Below, piece after piece: positions 54,601 through 64,000 of a DNA stretch of 64,000 bases. The notes beneath the pieces are model-generated. The model had not been told where the DNA came from. It searched no databases and was given only the letters and a program-made list of their open reading frames with translations. Source of the stretch: Bufo bufo (Eukaryota > Chordata > Amphibia > Anura > Bufonidae); NCBI RefSeq assembly GCF_905171765.1, contig NC_053392.1:410864299-410928298 (forward strand), read 5' to 3'. Positions within the stretch are counted from its first letter, which is position 1, and each line of letters opens with the position of its first letter. Made by a program: the position numbers and the translations under genes.

Positions 54601-55026
54601 CCCTTGGGAAACCCTGGCAGCAGAGTCTTCAAACAGCATAAGAGACTGCTGCATAACTTGAGGCTCAGACAGTTTCCCTGGTATGCATGGGGGTGATGTG
54701 ACAGACTGATGGGCTTGGTTTTCATGCGCCATCTGTGCGCTTTCTGCAGAAGACTGGGTGGGAGATAATGTGAACGTGCTGGATCCAATGTTGGCCACCC
54801 AATTGACTAATGCCTGTACCTGCTCAAGCCTTACCATCCTTAGAACGGCATTGGGCCCCACCAAATATCCCTGTAAATTCTGGCGGCTACTGGGACCTGA
54901 GGTAGTTGGTACACTAGGACGTGTGGCTGTGGCAGAACGGCCACGTCCTCTCCCAGCACCAGAGGGTCCACTAACACCACCACGACCATGTCCGCGTCCG
55001 CGTCCCTTACTAGATGTTTTCCTCAT
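51688..55026 (-). pseudogene. hAT-2 transposase with a stop in the BED finger and a 78-bp deletion
   Basis: The start at 55026 and stop at 51688 correspond to hAT-1. At codon 282 (54181-54183) TGA replaces the tryptophan codon that opens the BED finger in hAT-1, separating a 281-residue head from an 818-residue remainder in the same frame. A 78-bp deletion at about 52660 removes the Glu-rich linker between IPLLCLL and SGQSLRSDSEG. The motif PTRWNSTL, the candidate catalytic acids and the dimerisation region are intact. Its lesions are therefore complementary to that of hAT-1. Confidence 0.93.
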
Positions 55027-55139
55027 TGTTACCGTTCACCACAATAAGAAAAATATTATTTGGCCCAATGTATTGAATTCAAATTCAGGCCTTTTTTTAC
55101 AGACACCTAACACTATCTGGCTATCTATTTAGGTACCGT

Positions 55140-56229
55140 ATTACACTAATACAGGCACAGCAGTAATGACAGATTTAGCTGAATATAAATTTGAGGCCTA
55201 TTATTTAGGTGCTGGGTGACAGGTATACGTTTTCGGACAGAATTAGACTTGGATATGCACAGTAGCGTGTGTGTGAAGTTATTGAGAATGACCCTATCAG
55301 CACCTTGAATCTAATATACCCTTTTAGGGATAGATTTAAAGTAGGCCTGATACAGCAGAATCCACTAATTTAGGAAATTGCTAGGTTGGGAATTGTATTT
55401 CAACCCAGAACAAAAACTGTGCTTTGACGGACACAAAATAACTTGACCAACTACAGCAATAGCCACAGATTTAGCTTAATATAAATTTGAGGCCTATTAT
55501 TTAGGCGCTGGGTGACAGGTATACGTTTACGGACAGAATTATACTTGGATATGCACAGTAGCGTGTGTGTGAAGTTATTGAGAATGACACTATCAGCACC
55601 TTGAATCTAATATACCCTTTTATGGATAGATTTAAAGTAGGCCTGATACAGCAGAAACCACTAATTTAGGAAATTGCTAGGTTGGGAATTGTATTTCAAC
55701 CCAGAACAAAAACTGTGCTTTTTCGGACACAAAATAACTTGACCAGCTACAGCAATAGCCACAGATTTAGCTGAATATAAATTTGAGGCCTATTATTTAG
55801 GCGCTGGGTGACAGGTATATACGTTTACGGACAGAATTAGACTTGGATATGCACAGTAGCGTGTGTGTGAAGTTATTGAGAATGACCCTATCAGCACCTT
55901 GAATCTAATATACCCTTTTAGGGATAGATTTAAAGTAGGCCTGATACAGCAGAAACCACTAATTTAGGAAATTGCTAGGTTGGGAATTGTATTTCAACCC
56001 AGAACAAAAACTGTGCTTTTTCGGACACAAAATAACTTGATCAGCTACAGCAATAGCCACAGATTTAGCTGAATATAATTTTGAGGCCTATTATTTAGGC
56101 GCTGGGTGACAGGTATACGTTTACGGACAGAATTAGACTTGGATATGCACAGTAGCGTGTGTGTGAAGTTATTGAGAATGACCCTATCAGCACCTTGAAT
56201 CTAATATACCCTTTTATGGATAGATTTAA
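55140..56229. repeat. 296-bp tandem array upstream of hAT-2 transposase
   Basis: Nearly four units, with GCTGGGTGACAGGTAT at 55211, 55507, 55803 and 56101. It is homologous to the hAT-1 array at 4840-5835. The last unit is cut at a TTAA by the insertion described next. Confidence 0.9.
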
Positions 56230-56699
56230 CCACCTCAGCCCCCAGTGCTTAAACACCCTGAAAGACCAGGCCACTTTTTACACTTCTGACCTACACTACT
56301 TTCACCGTTTATTGCTCGGTCATGCAACTTACCACCCAAATGAATTTTACCTCCTTTTCTTCTCACTAATAGAGCTTTCATTTGGTGGTATTTCATTGCT
56401 GCTGACATTTTTACTTTTTTTGTTATTAATCGAAATTTAACGATTTTTTTTGCAAAAAAATGACATTTTTCACTTTCAGTTGTAAAATTTTGCAAAAAAA
56501 ACGACATCCATATAGAAATTTTGCTCTAAATTTATAGTTCTACATGTCTTTGATAAAAAAAAAAATGTTTGGGTAAAAAAAAAAATGGTTTGGGTAAAAG
56601 TTATAGCGTTTACAAACTATGGTACAAAAATGTGAATTTCCGCTTTTTGAAGCAGCTCTGACTTTCTGAGCACCTGTCATGTTTCCTGAGGTTCTACAA

Positions 56700-59300
56700 T
56701 GCCCAGACAGTACAAACACCCCACAAATGACCCCATTTCTGAAAGTACACACCCTAAGGTATTCGCTGATGGGCATAGTGAGTTCATAGAACTTTTTATT
56801 TTTTGTCACAAGTTAGCGGAAAATGATGATTTTTTTTTTTTGATTTTTTTTTCTTACAAAGTCTCATATTCCACTAACTTGTGACAAAAAATAAAAAGTT
56901 CTATGAACTCACTATGCCCATCAGCGAATACCTTGGGGTCTCTTCTTTCCAAAATGGGGTCACTTGTGGGGTAGTTATACTGCCCTGGCATTCTAGGGGC
57001 CCAAATGTGTGGTAAGGAGTTTGAAATCAAATTCTGTAAAAAATGACCTGTGAAATCCGAAAGGTGCTCTTTGGAATATGGGCCCCTTTGCCCACCTAGG
57101 CTGCAAAAAAGTGTCACACATCTGGTATCTCCGTACTCAGGAGAAGGTGGGGAATGTGTTTTGGGGTGTCATTTTATATATACCCATGCTGGGTGAGAGA
57201 AATATCTTGGCAAAAGACAACTTTTCCCATTTTTTTATACAAAGTTGTCATTTGACCAAGATATTTATCTCACCCAGCATGGGTATATGTAAAAAGACAC
57301 CCCAAAACACATTCCTCAACTTCTCCTGAGTACGGGGATACCAGATGTGTGACACTTTTTTGCAGCCTAGGTGGGCAAAGGGGCCCATATTCCAAAGAGC
57401 ACCTTTCGGATTTCACTCCTCATTTTTTCCTGAATTTGATTTCAAACTCCTTACCACACATTTGGGCCCCTAGAATACCAGGGCAGTATAACTACCCCAC
57501 AAGTGACCCCATTTTGGAAAGAAGACACCCCAAGGTATTCCATGAGGGGCATGGCGAGTTCCTAGAATTTTTTATTTTTTGTCACAAGTTAGTGGAAATT
57601 GATGATTTTTTATTTTTTTTTATTTTTTTCATACAAAGTCTCATATTCCACAAACTTGTGACAAAAAATAAAAACTTCCATGAACTCACTATGCCCATCA
57701 GCGAATACCTTGGGGTCTCTTCTTTCCAAAATGGGGTCACTTGTGGGGTAGTTATACTGCCCTGGCATTCTAGGGGCCCAAATGTGTGGTAAGTAGGTAA
57801 ATGACCTGTGAAATCCGAAAGGTGCTCTTTGGAATGTGGGCCCCTTTGCCCACCTAGGCTGCAAAAAAGTGTCACACATCTGGTATCTCTGTATTCAGGA
57901 GAAGTTGAGGAATGTGTTTTGGGGTGTCTTTTTACATATACCCATGCTGGGTGAGATAAATATCTTGGTCAAATGCCAACTTTGTATAAAAAAAATGGGA
58001 AAAGTTGTCTTTTGCCAAGATATTTCTCTCACCCAGCATGGGTATATGTAAAATGACACCCCAAAACACATTCCCCAACTTCTCCCGATTACGGATATAC
58101 CAGATGTGTGACACTTTTTTGCAGCCGAGGTGGGCAAAGGGGCCCATATTCAAAAGAGCACCTTTCGGATTTCACAGGTCATTTTTTACAAAATTTGATT
58201 TCAAACTCCTTACCACACATTTGGGCCCCTAGAATGCCAGGGCAGTATAACTACCCCACAAGTGACCCAATTTTGGAAAGAAGACACCCCAATGTATTCG
58301 CTGATGGGCATAGTGAGTTCATGGAAGTTTTTATTTTTTGTCACAAGTTAGTGGAATATGAGACTTTGTAAGAAAAAAATAAATTAAAAAAAATCATAAT
58401 TTTCCACTAACTTGTGACAAAAAATAAAAAATTCTAGGAACTCGCCATGCCCCTCACGGAATACCTTGGGGTGTCTTCTTTCCAAAATGGGGTCACTTGT
58501 GGGGTAGTTATACTGCCCTGGCATTTTCCAGGGGCCCTAATGTGTGGTAAGTAGGTAAATGACCTGTGAAATCCGAAAGGTGCTCTTTGGAATATGGGCC
58601 CCTTTGCCCACCTAGGCTGCAAAAAAGTGTCACACATGTGGTATCGCCGTATTCAGGAGAAGTTGGGGAATGTGTTTTGGGGTGTCATTTTACATATACC
58701 CATGCTGGGTGAGAGAAATATCTTGGCAAAAGACAACTTTTCCCATTTTTTTTATACAAAGTTGGCATTTGACCAAGATATTTCTCTCACCCAGCATGGG
58801 TATATGTAAAATGACACCCCAAAACACATTCCCCAACTTCTCCTGAGTACGGCGATACCAGATGTGTGACACTTTTTTGCAGCCTAGATGCGCAAAGGTG
58901 CCCAAATTCCTTTTAGGAGGGCATTTTTAGACATTTGGATACCAGACTTCTTCTCACGCTTTGGGGCCCCTAGAATGCCAGGGCAGTATAAATACCCCAC
59001 ATGTGACCCCATTTTGGAAAGAAGACACCCCAAGGTATTCAATGAGGGGCATGGCGAGTTCATAGAAATTTTTTTTTTTTGGCACAAGTTAGCGGAAATT
59101 GATATTTTTAATTTTTTTCTCACAAAGTCTCCCGTTCCGCTAACTTGGGACAAAAATTTCAATCTTTCATGGACTCAATATGCCCCTCACGGAATACCTG
59201 GGGGTGTCTTCTTTCCGAAATGGGGTCACATGTGGGGTATTTATACTGCCCTGGCATTCTAGGGGCCCTAAAGCGTGAGAAGAAGTCTGGAATATAAATG
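56700..59300. repeat. Cascade of alternating direct and inverted repeats
   Basis: Blocks such as CCCATGCTGGGTGAGA with its reverse complement (57184/57276; 57939/58030; 58699/58784) and TTTTTGTCACAAGTTAGTGG with its reverse complement alternate head to head along 2.6 kb. Each pair is a near-perfect palindrome with a short AT-rich centre. Small frames here recur on both strands and are not genes. Confidence 0.9.
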
Positions 59301-59459
59301 TCTAAAAAATTTTACGCATTTGGATTCCGTGAGGGGTATGGTGAGTTCATGTGAGATTTTATTTTTTGACACAAGTTAGTGGAATATGAGACTTTGTAAG
59401 AAAAAAAAAAAAAAATTCCGCTAACTTGGGCCAAAAAAATATCTGAATGGAGCCTTACA

Positions 59460-62400
59460 GAGGGTGATCAATGACAGGGGGGTGATCAATGACAGGGGGG
59501 TGATCAATGACAGGGGGGTGATCAATGACAGGGGGGTGATCAATGACAGGGGGGTGATCAGGGAGTCTATATGGGGTGATAACCACAGTCATTGATCACG
59601 CCCGTGTAAGGCTTCATTCAGACGTCCGGATGCGTTTTGCGGATCCGATCCATCTATCAGTGCATCCGTAAAAATCATGCGGACATCTGAATGGAGCTTT
59701 ACAGGGGGGTAATCAATGACAGGGGGGTAATCAATGACAGGGGGGTGATCAGGGAGTCTATATGGGGTGATCACCACAGTCATTGATCATGCCCCTGTAA
59801 GGCTTCATTCAGACGTCCGGATGCGTTTTGCGGATCCGATCCATCTATCAGTGCATCCGTAAAAATCATGCGGACATCTGAATGGAGCTTTACAGGGGGG
59901 TGATCAGGGAGTCTATATGGGGTGATCACCACAGTCATTGATCATGCCCCTGTAAGGCTTCATTCAGACGTCCGGATGCATTTTGCGGATCCGATCCATC
60001 TATCAGTGGATCCGTAAAAATCATGCGGACGTCTGAATGGAGCTTTACAGGGGGGTGATCAATGACAGGGGTGTAATCAATGACAGGGGGATGATCAGGG
60101 AGTCTATATGGGGTGATAACCACAGTCATTGATCATGCCCCTGTAAGGCTTCATTCAGACGTCCGTATGCGTTTTGCGGATCCGATCCATCTATCAGTGG
60201 ATCCGTAAAAATCATGCGGACATCTGAATGGAGCTTTACAGGGGGGTGATCAATGACAGGGGGGTGATCAGGGAGTCTATATGGGGTGATCACCACAGTC
60301 ATTGATCACGCCCCTGTAAGGCTTCATTCAGACGTCCGTATGCGTTTTGCGGATCCGATCCATCTATCAGTGCATCCGTAAAAATCATGCGGACATCTGA
60401 ATGGAGCTTTACAGGGGGGTAATCAATGACAGGGGGGTAATCAATGACAGGGGGGTGATCAGGGAGTCTATATGGGGTGATCACCACAGTCATTGATCAT
60501 GCCCCTGTAAGGCTTCATTCAGACGTCCGGATGCGTTTTGCGGATCCGATCCATCTATCAGTGCATCCGTAAAAATCATGCGGACATCTGAATGGAGCTT
60601 TACAGGGGGGTGATCAGGGAGTCTATATGGGGTGATCACCACAGTCATTGATCATGCCCCTGTAAGGCTTCATTCAGACGTCCGGATGCGTTTTGCGGAT
60701 CCGATCCATCTATCAGTGGATCCGTAAAAATCATGCGGACGTCTGAATGGAGCTTTACAGGGGGGTGATCAATGACAGGGGTGTAATCAATGACAGGGGG
60801 ATGATCAGGGAGTCTATATGGGGTGATAACCACAGTCATTGATCATGCCCCTGTAAGGCTTCATTCAGACGTCCGTATGCGTTTTGCGGATCCGATCCAT
60901 CTATCAGTGGATCCGTAAAAATCATGCGGACATCTGAATGGAGCTTTACAGGGGGGTGATCAATGACAGGGGGGTGATCAGGGAGTCTATATGGGGTGAT
61001 CACCACAGTCATTGATCACGCCCCTGTAAGGCTTCATTCAGACGTCCGTATGCGTTTTGCGGATCCGATCCATCTATCAGTGCATCCGTAAAAATCATGC
61101 GGACATCTGAATGGAGCTTTACAGGGGGGTAATCAATGACAGGGGGGTAATCAATGACAGGGGGGTGATCAGGGAGTCTATATGGGGTGATCACCACAGT
61201 CATTGATCATGCCCCTGTAAGGCTTCATTCAGACGTCCGGATGCGTTTTGCGGATCCGATCCATCTATCAGTGCATCCGTAAAAATCATGCGGACATCTG
61301 AATGGAGCTTTACAGGGGGGTGATCAGGGAGTCTATATGGGGTGATCACCACAGTCATTGATCATGCCCCTGTAAGGCTTCATTCAGACGTCCGGATGCG
61401 TTTTGCGGATCCGATCCATCTATCAGTGGATCCGTAAAAATCATGCGGACGTCTGAATGGAGCTTTACAGGGGGGTGATCAATGACAGGGGTGTAATCAA
61501 TGACAGGGGGATGATCAGGGAGTCTATATGGGGTGATAACCACAGTCATTGATCATGCCCCTGTAAGGCTTCATTCAGACGTCCGTATGCGTTTTGCGGA
61601 TCCGATCCATCTATCAGTGGATCCGTAAAAATCATGCGGACATCTGAATGGAGCTTTACAGGGGGGTGATCAATGACAGGGGGGTGATCAGGGAGTCTAT
61701 ATGGGGTGATCACCACAGTCATTGATCACGCCCCTGTAAGGCTTCATTCAGACGTCCGTATGCGTTTTGCGGATCCGATCCATCTATCAGTGCATCCGTA
61801 AAAATCATGCGGACATCTGAATGGAGCTTTACAGGGGGTTGATCAATGACAGGGGTGTAATCAATGACAGGGGGGTGATCAGGGAGTCTATATGGGGTGA
61901 TAACCACAGTCATTGATCATGCCCCTGTAAGGCTTCATTCAGACGTCCGTATGCGTTTTGCGGATCTGATCCATCTATCAGTGCATCCGTAAAAATCATG
62001 CGGACATCTGAATGGAGCTTTACAGGGGGGTGATCAATGACAGGGGGGTGATCAGGGAGTCTATATGGGGTGATCACCACAGTCATTGATCACGCCCCTG
62101 TAAGGCTTCATTCAGACGTCCGTATGCGTTTTGCGGATCCGATCCATCTATCAGTGCATCCGTAAAAATCATGCGGACATCTGAATGGAGCTTTACAGGG
62201 GGTTGATCAATGACAGGGGTGTAATCAATGACAGGGGGGTGATCAGGGAGTCTATATGGGGTGATCACCACAGTCATTGATCATGCCCCTGTAAGGCTTC
62301 ATTCAGACGTCCGGATGCGTTTTGCGGATCCGATCCATCTATCAGTGCATCCGTAAAAATCATGCGGACATCTGAATGGAGCTTTACAGGGGGGTGATCA

Positions 62401-62640
62401 GGGAGTCTATATGGGGTGATCACCACAGTCATTGATCATGCCCCTGTAAGGCTTCATTCAGACGTCCGGATGCGTTTTGCGGATCCGATCCATCTATCAG
62501 TGGATCCGTAAAAATCATGCGGACGTCTGAATGGAGCTTTACAGGGGGGTGATCAATGACAGGAGGGTGATCAATGACAGGGGGGTAATCAATGACAGGG
62601 GGGTGATCAGGGAGTCTATATGGGGTGATCAGGGGCTAAT
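59460..62640. repeat. Higher-order satellite: 346 + 364 bp (710-bp period) with 18-bp subrepeats
   Basis: The word CACAGTCATTGATCA recurs so that equivalent points fall at 59589, 59935, 60299, 60645, 61009, 61355, 61719 and 62083: steps of 346 and 364 alternate (710-bp higher-order unit), with a final extra 364. The basic monomer is about 164-182 bp, including GCGGATCCGATCCATCTATC. The length difference comes from 18-bp steps of GGGGGGTGATCAATGACA, which also form a pure minisatellite at 59470-59560. Confidence 0.93.
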
Positions 62641-62689
62641 AAGGGGTTAATAAGTGACGGGGGGGGGGGGCGGTGTAGTGTAGTGTAGT

Positions 62690-62960
62690 GCTTGGTGGGA
62701 CTTTACTGAGCTACCTGTGTCCTCTGGTGGTCGATCCAAACAAAGGGGACCACCAGAGGACCAGGTAGCAGGTATATTAGACGCTGTTATCAAAACAGCG
62801 TCTAATATACCTGTTAGGGGTTAAAAAAAACACATCTCCAGCCTGCCAGCGAACGATCGCCGCTGGCAGGCTGGAGATCAACTCTCTTACCTTCCGTTCC
62901 TGTGAGCGCGCGCGCCTGTGTGCGCGCGTTCACAGGAAATCTCGCGTCTCGTGAGAGGAC
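62690..62960. repeat. Set of hairpins near the right end of the TTAA element
   Basis: CCTCTGGTGGTC/GACCACCAGAGG, AGGTATATTAGACGCTGTT with its inverse AACAGCGTCTAATATACCT, and CTCCAGCCTGCCAGCG with CGCTGGCAGGCTGGAG form three consecutive stem-loops. They are followed by alternating GCGCGC stretches. Confidence 0.85.
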
Positions 62961-63037
62961 GCGCCGGCGCGTCCAGGAGGAATGAATCAACCACCTCCAG
63001 GACGCGTCTGTGCGTACAGCGGTCCGGAGGTGGTTAA

Positions 63038-63412
63038 ATAACCACACTATTGATGGTTAAATGGACTTGGTGGCAGCTTGCCCCTGATGTAGGATATAGC
63101 CAAAAAATAACTACACTATTGATGGTTAAATGGACTTGGTGGCAGCTTGCCCCTGATGTAGGATATAGCCAAAAAATAACCACACTATTGATTGTTAAAT
63201 GGACTTGGTGGCAGCTTGCCCCTGATGTAGGATATAGCCAAAAAATAACCACACTATTGATGGTTAAATGGACTTGGTGGCAGCTTGCCCTTGATGTAGG
63301 ATATAGCCAAAAAATAACCACACTATTGATGGTTAAATGGACTTGGTGACAGCTTGCCCCTGATGTAGGATATAGCAAAAAATAACCACACTATTGATGG
63401 TTAAATGGACTT
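63038..63412. repeat. 70-bp tandem array of hAT-2
   Basis: Six units with AACCACACTATTGATGGTTA and GGCAGCTTGCCCCTGATGTA at about 70-bp spacing, homologous to the 77/144-bp array of hAT-1. The array begins directly after the TTAA duplication of the nested element. Confidence 0.9.
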
Positions 63413-63676
63413 GGTGGCAGCTTGTGCTGGCGCACCACAAGCTACAAAATGGCCGCCGATCACCCCAGAAAAAAGTGACTGAAAAATGCTCTGGGCAGCC
63501 TAAAAACAGTGAGCAATTTAATAGCAGCAGTTCAATGATCCACAGCTGTAGATCGATCACTGTCTTAAGTGTTTTGGAGGAGTTAATCACTGCCTAATCT
63601 CGCCCTAACGTCGCAGCTGCAACCTTTCCCTACACTTGTAACAGCAGAGTGACTTGCAGCGCTACGTGACCCAAGC

Positions 63677-63713
63677 TTATATAGAGGCTGGGTCACATGC
63701 TGCACTGGCCAAT
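63677..63713 (-). promoter_or_regulatory. Candidate hAT-2 transposase promoter
   Basis: ATTGG (inverted CCAAT) followed on the - strand by TATATAA at 63683-63677, in the same context as in hAT-1. Because the nested 6.8-kb element now lies between this and the transposase gene, transcripts would have to cross it. Confidence 0.45.
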
Positions 63714-64000
63714 CACAGCCATGCCAATAGTAGGCATGGCTGTGATGGCCTCTTGGGGCAAGTAGTATGACGCTTGTTGATTGCCTGCTTTGCAGCCTTT
63801 CAAAAAGCGCCAAGAAAGCGCCGAACACCGAACCCGAACCCGGACTTTTACGAAAATGTTTGGGTTCGGGTCCGTGTCACGGACACCCCAAAATTCGGTA
63901 CGAACCCGAACTATACAGTTCGGGTTCGCTCATCCCTAGTGGTGACCATGGCAGCCATTTTGAAGTTGGCCATTTTGAATCCAACTATTGTTTTTTCAAT

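Larger units (their letters stand above)
56230..63033. mobile_element. 6.8-kb TTAA-flanked element with inverted ends and internal satellites
   Basis: Ends CCACCTCAGCCCC and CGGTCCGGAGGTGG share inverted CCACCTC/GAGGTGG and are flanked by TTAA (56226-56229 and 63034-63037), as in piggyBac/Kolobok-type elements. No transposase is seen, so it is non-autonomous. The left half (56700-59300) is a cascade of direct and inverted copies of a few blocks. The right half (59460-62640) is a higher-order satellite. A CG-rich hairpin region (62680-62960) precedes the right end. Confidence 0.85.
49274..63938 (-). mobile_element. hAT-2: 14.7-kb hAT transposon, sister of hAT-1
   Basis: Ends TAGAGTTGAGCGAAC and GTTCGCTCATCCCTA are inverted and flanked by the exact 8-bp duplication GTGGTGAC (49266-49273 and 63939-63946). 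Content parallels hAT-1: 141-bp array, transposase on the - strand, 296-bp array, 70-bp array and promoter block. A 6.8-kb TTAA-flanked element has inserted between the last two arrays (56230-63033). The left terminus (49274-49560), with its many inverted CGAACCCGAAC words, shows what hAT-1 has beyond the window start. Confidence 0.95.
49154..64000. mobile_element. Tc1/mariner-type element split by hAT-2 (partial)
   Basis: CAGGGTGGGCCATTTATATG begins directly after TA (49152-49153), a terminus I recognise from a widespread vertebrate Tc1/mariner-type family. Visible parts are 49154-49273 and 63947-64000; hAT-2 sits between them with its 8-bp duplication. The coding part lies beyond the window, so the state of its transposase is unknown. 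Confidence 0.7.

Noticed and set aside
56159..56440. 93-codon hydrophobic frame crossing the TTAA junction
   Set aside because: It spans the boundary between the hAT-2 array and the nested element, so it cannot be an ancestral gene of either.
59470..62640. Regular repeats that could be mistaken for a CRISPR array
   Set aside because: Units are long, directly abutting and hierarchical with no unique spacers, inside a eukaryotic transposon and with no cas genes.
63034..63378. 114-codon frame with repeating LYPTSGASCHQVH, and its antisense partner
   Set aside because: It is the 70-bp hAT-2 array read through; frames stay open on both strands because the unit lacks stops, not because of coding.

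Overview
The window looks like vertebrate, most probably frog or toad (anuran), nuclear DNA. It is almost entirely nested transposable elements (TEs) inside introns of a host gene. Evidence for this: large ZBED-type hAT transposons, a chromodomain Ty3/Gypsy element, a gammaretrovirus-like endogenous retrovirus (ERV), L1-type LINEs, Penelope-like fragments, Tc1-like and Harbinger/TTAA-type DNA elements, intron-like AT-rich DNA and no bacterial features. I found one host exon (17905-18041, + strand). It encodes the end of the C-terminal kinase domain of a ribosomal S6 kinase and looks most like RSK3 (RPS6KA2). The species is inferred from TE style only.

Layout. 1-7356: right part of a hAT element (hAT-1, transposase on - strand, full-length frame, tandem arrays on both sides). 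7357-17330: a decayed antisense L1 holding a Penelope-like fragment (13-bp target duplication). That fragment holds a complete-length but broken chromodomain Gypsy (8535-15797, 652-bp LTRs, duplication TTAGG), whose RT is split by a 1.7-kb foldback element. 17345-18121: old DNA-transposon debris, then the RSK exon. 18122-36878: a giant 18.8-kb hAT (hAT-3, duplication CTAAGGGG) with two large tandem arrays. It contains a Tc1-like element and, inside its transposase gene, an 8.3-kb env-less ERV (22732-31072, duplication AAACG, almost identical LTRs). 36995-39690: a truncated hAT (hAT-4). 39853-49151: a + strand L1 pierced by a Penelope-like element, a Tc1-like copy with a MITE, a TTAA MITE and a 2.3-kb palindromic Harbinger-type element. 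49154 to the window end: another Tc1/mariner-type element split by hAT-2 (49274-63938, duplication GTGGTGAC). hAT-2 is a sister of hAT-1 and carries a 6.8-kb TTAA-flanked element full of higher-order satellites.

Function. No element here looks autonomous. hAT-1 has a complete frame but has lost the tryptophan of the hAT 'TRWNS' motif. hAT-2 has a stop in the zinc finger and a 78-bp deletion. hAT-3 has two stops and the ERV. The Gypsy, ERV and L1 genes carry frameshifts and stops. The only sequence expected to matter to the organism directly is the kinase exon and its splice sites. The most useful leads are that exon, the conflict between young ERV LTRs and a broken ERV coding region, the ERV's small 3' open frame, the shared internal deletion of both Tc1-like copies, and the satellites and long hairpins born inside transposons. 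I found no convincing undescribed multi-gene system.
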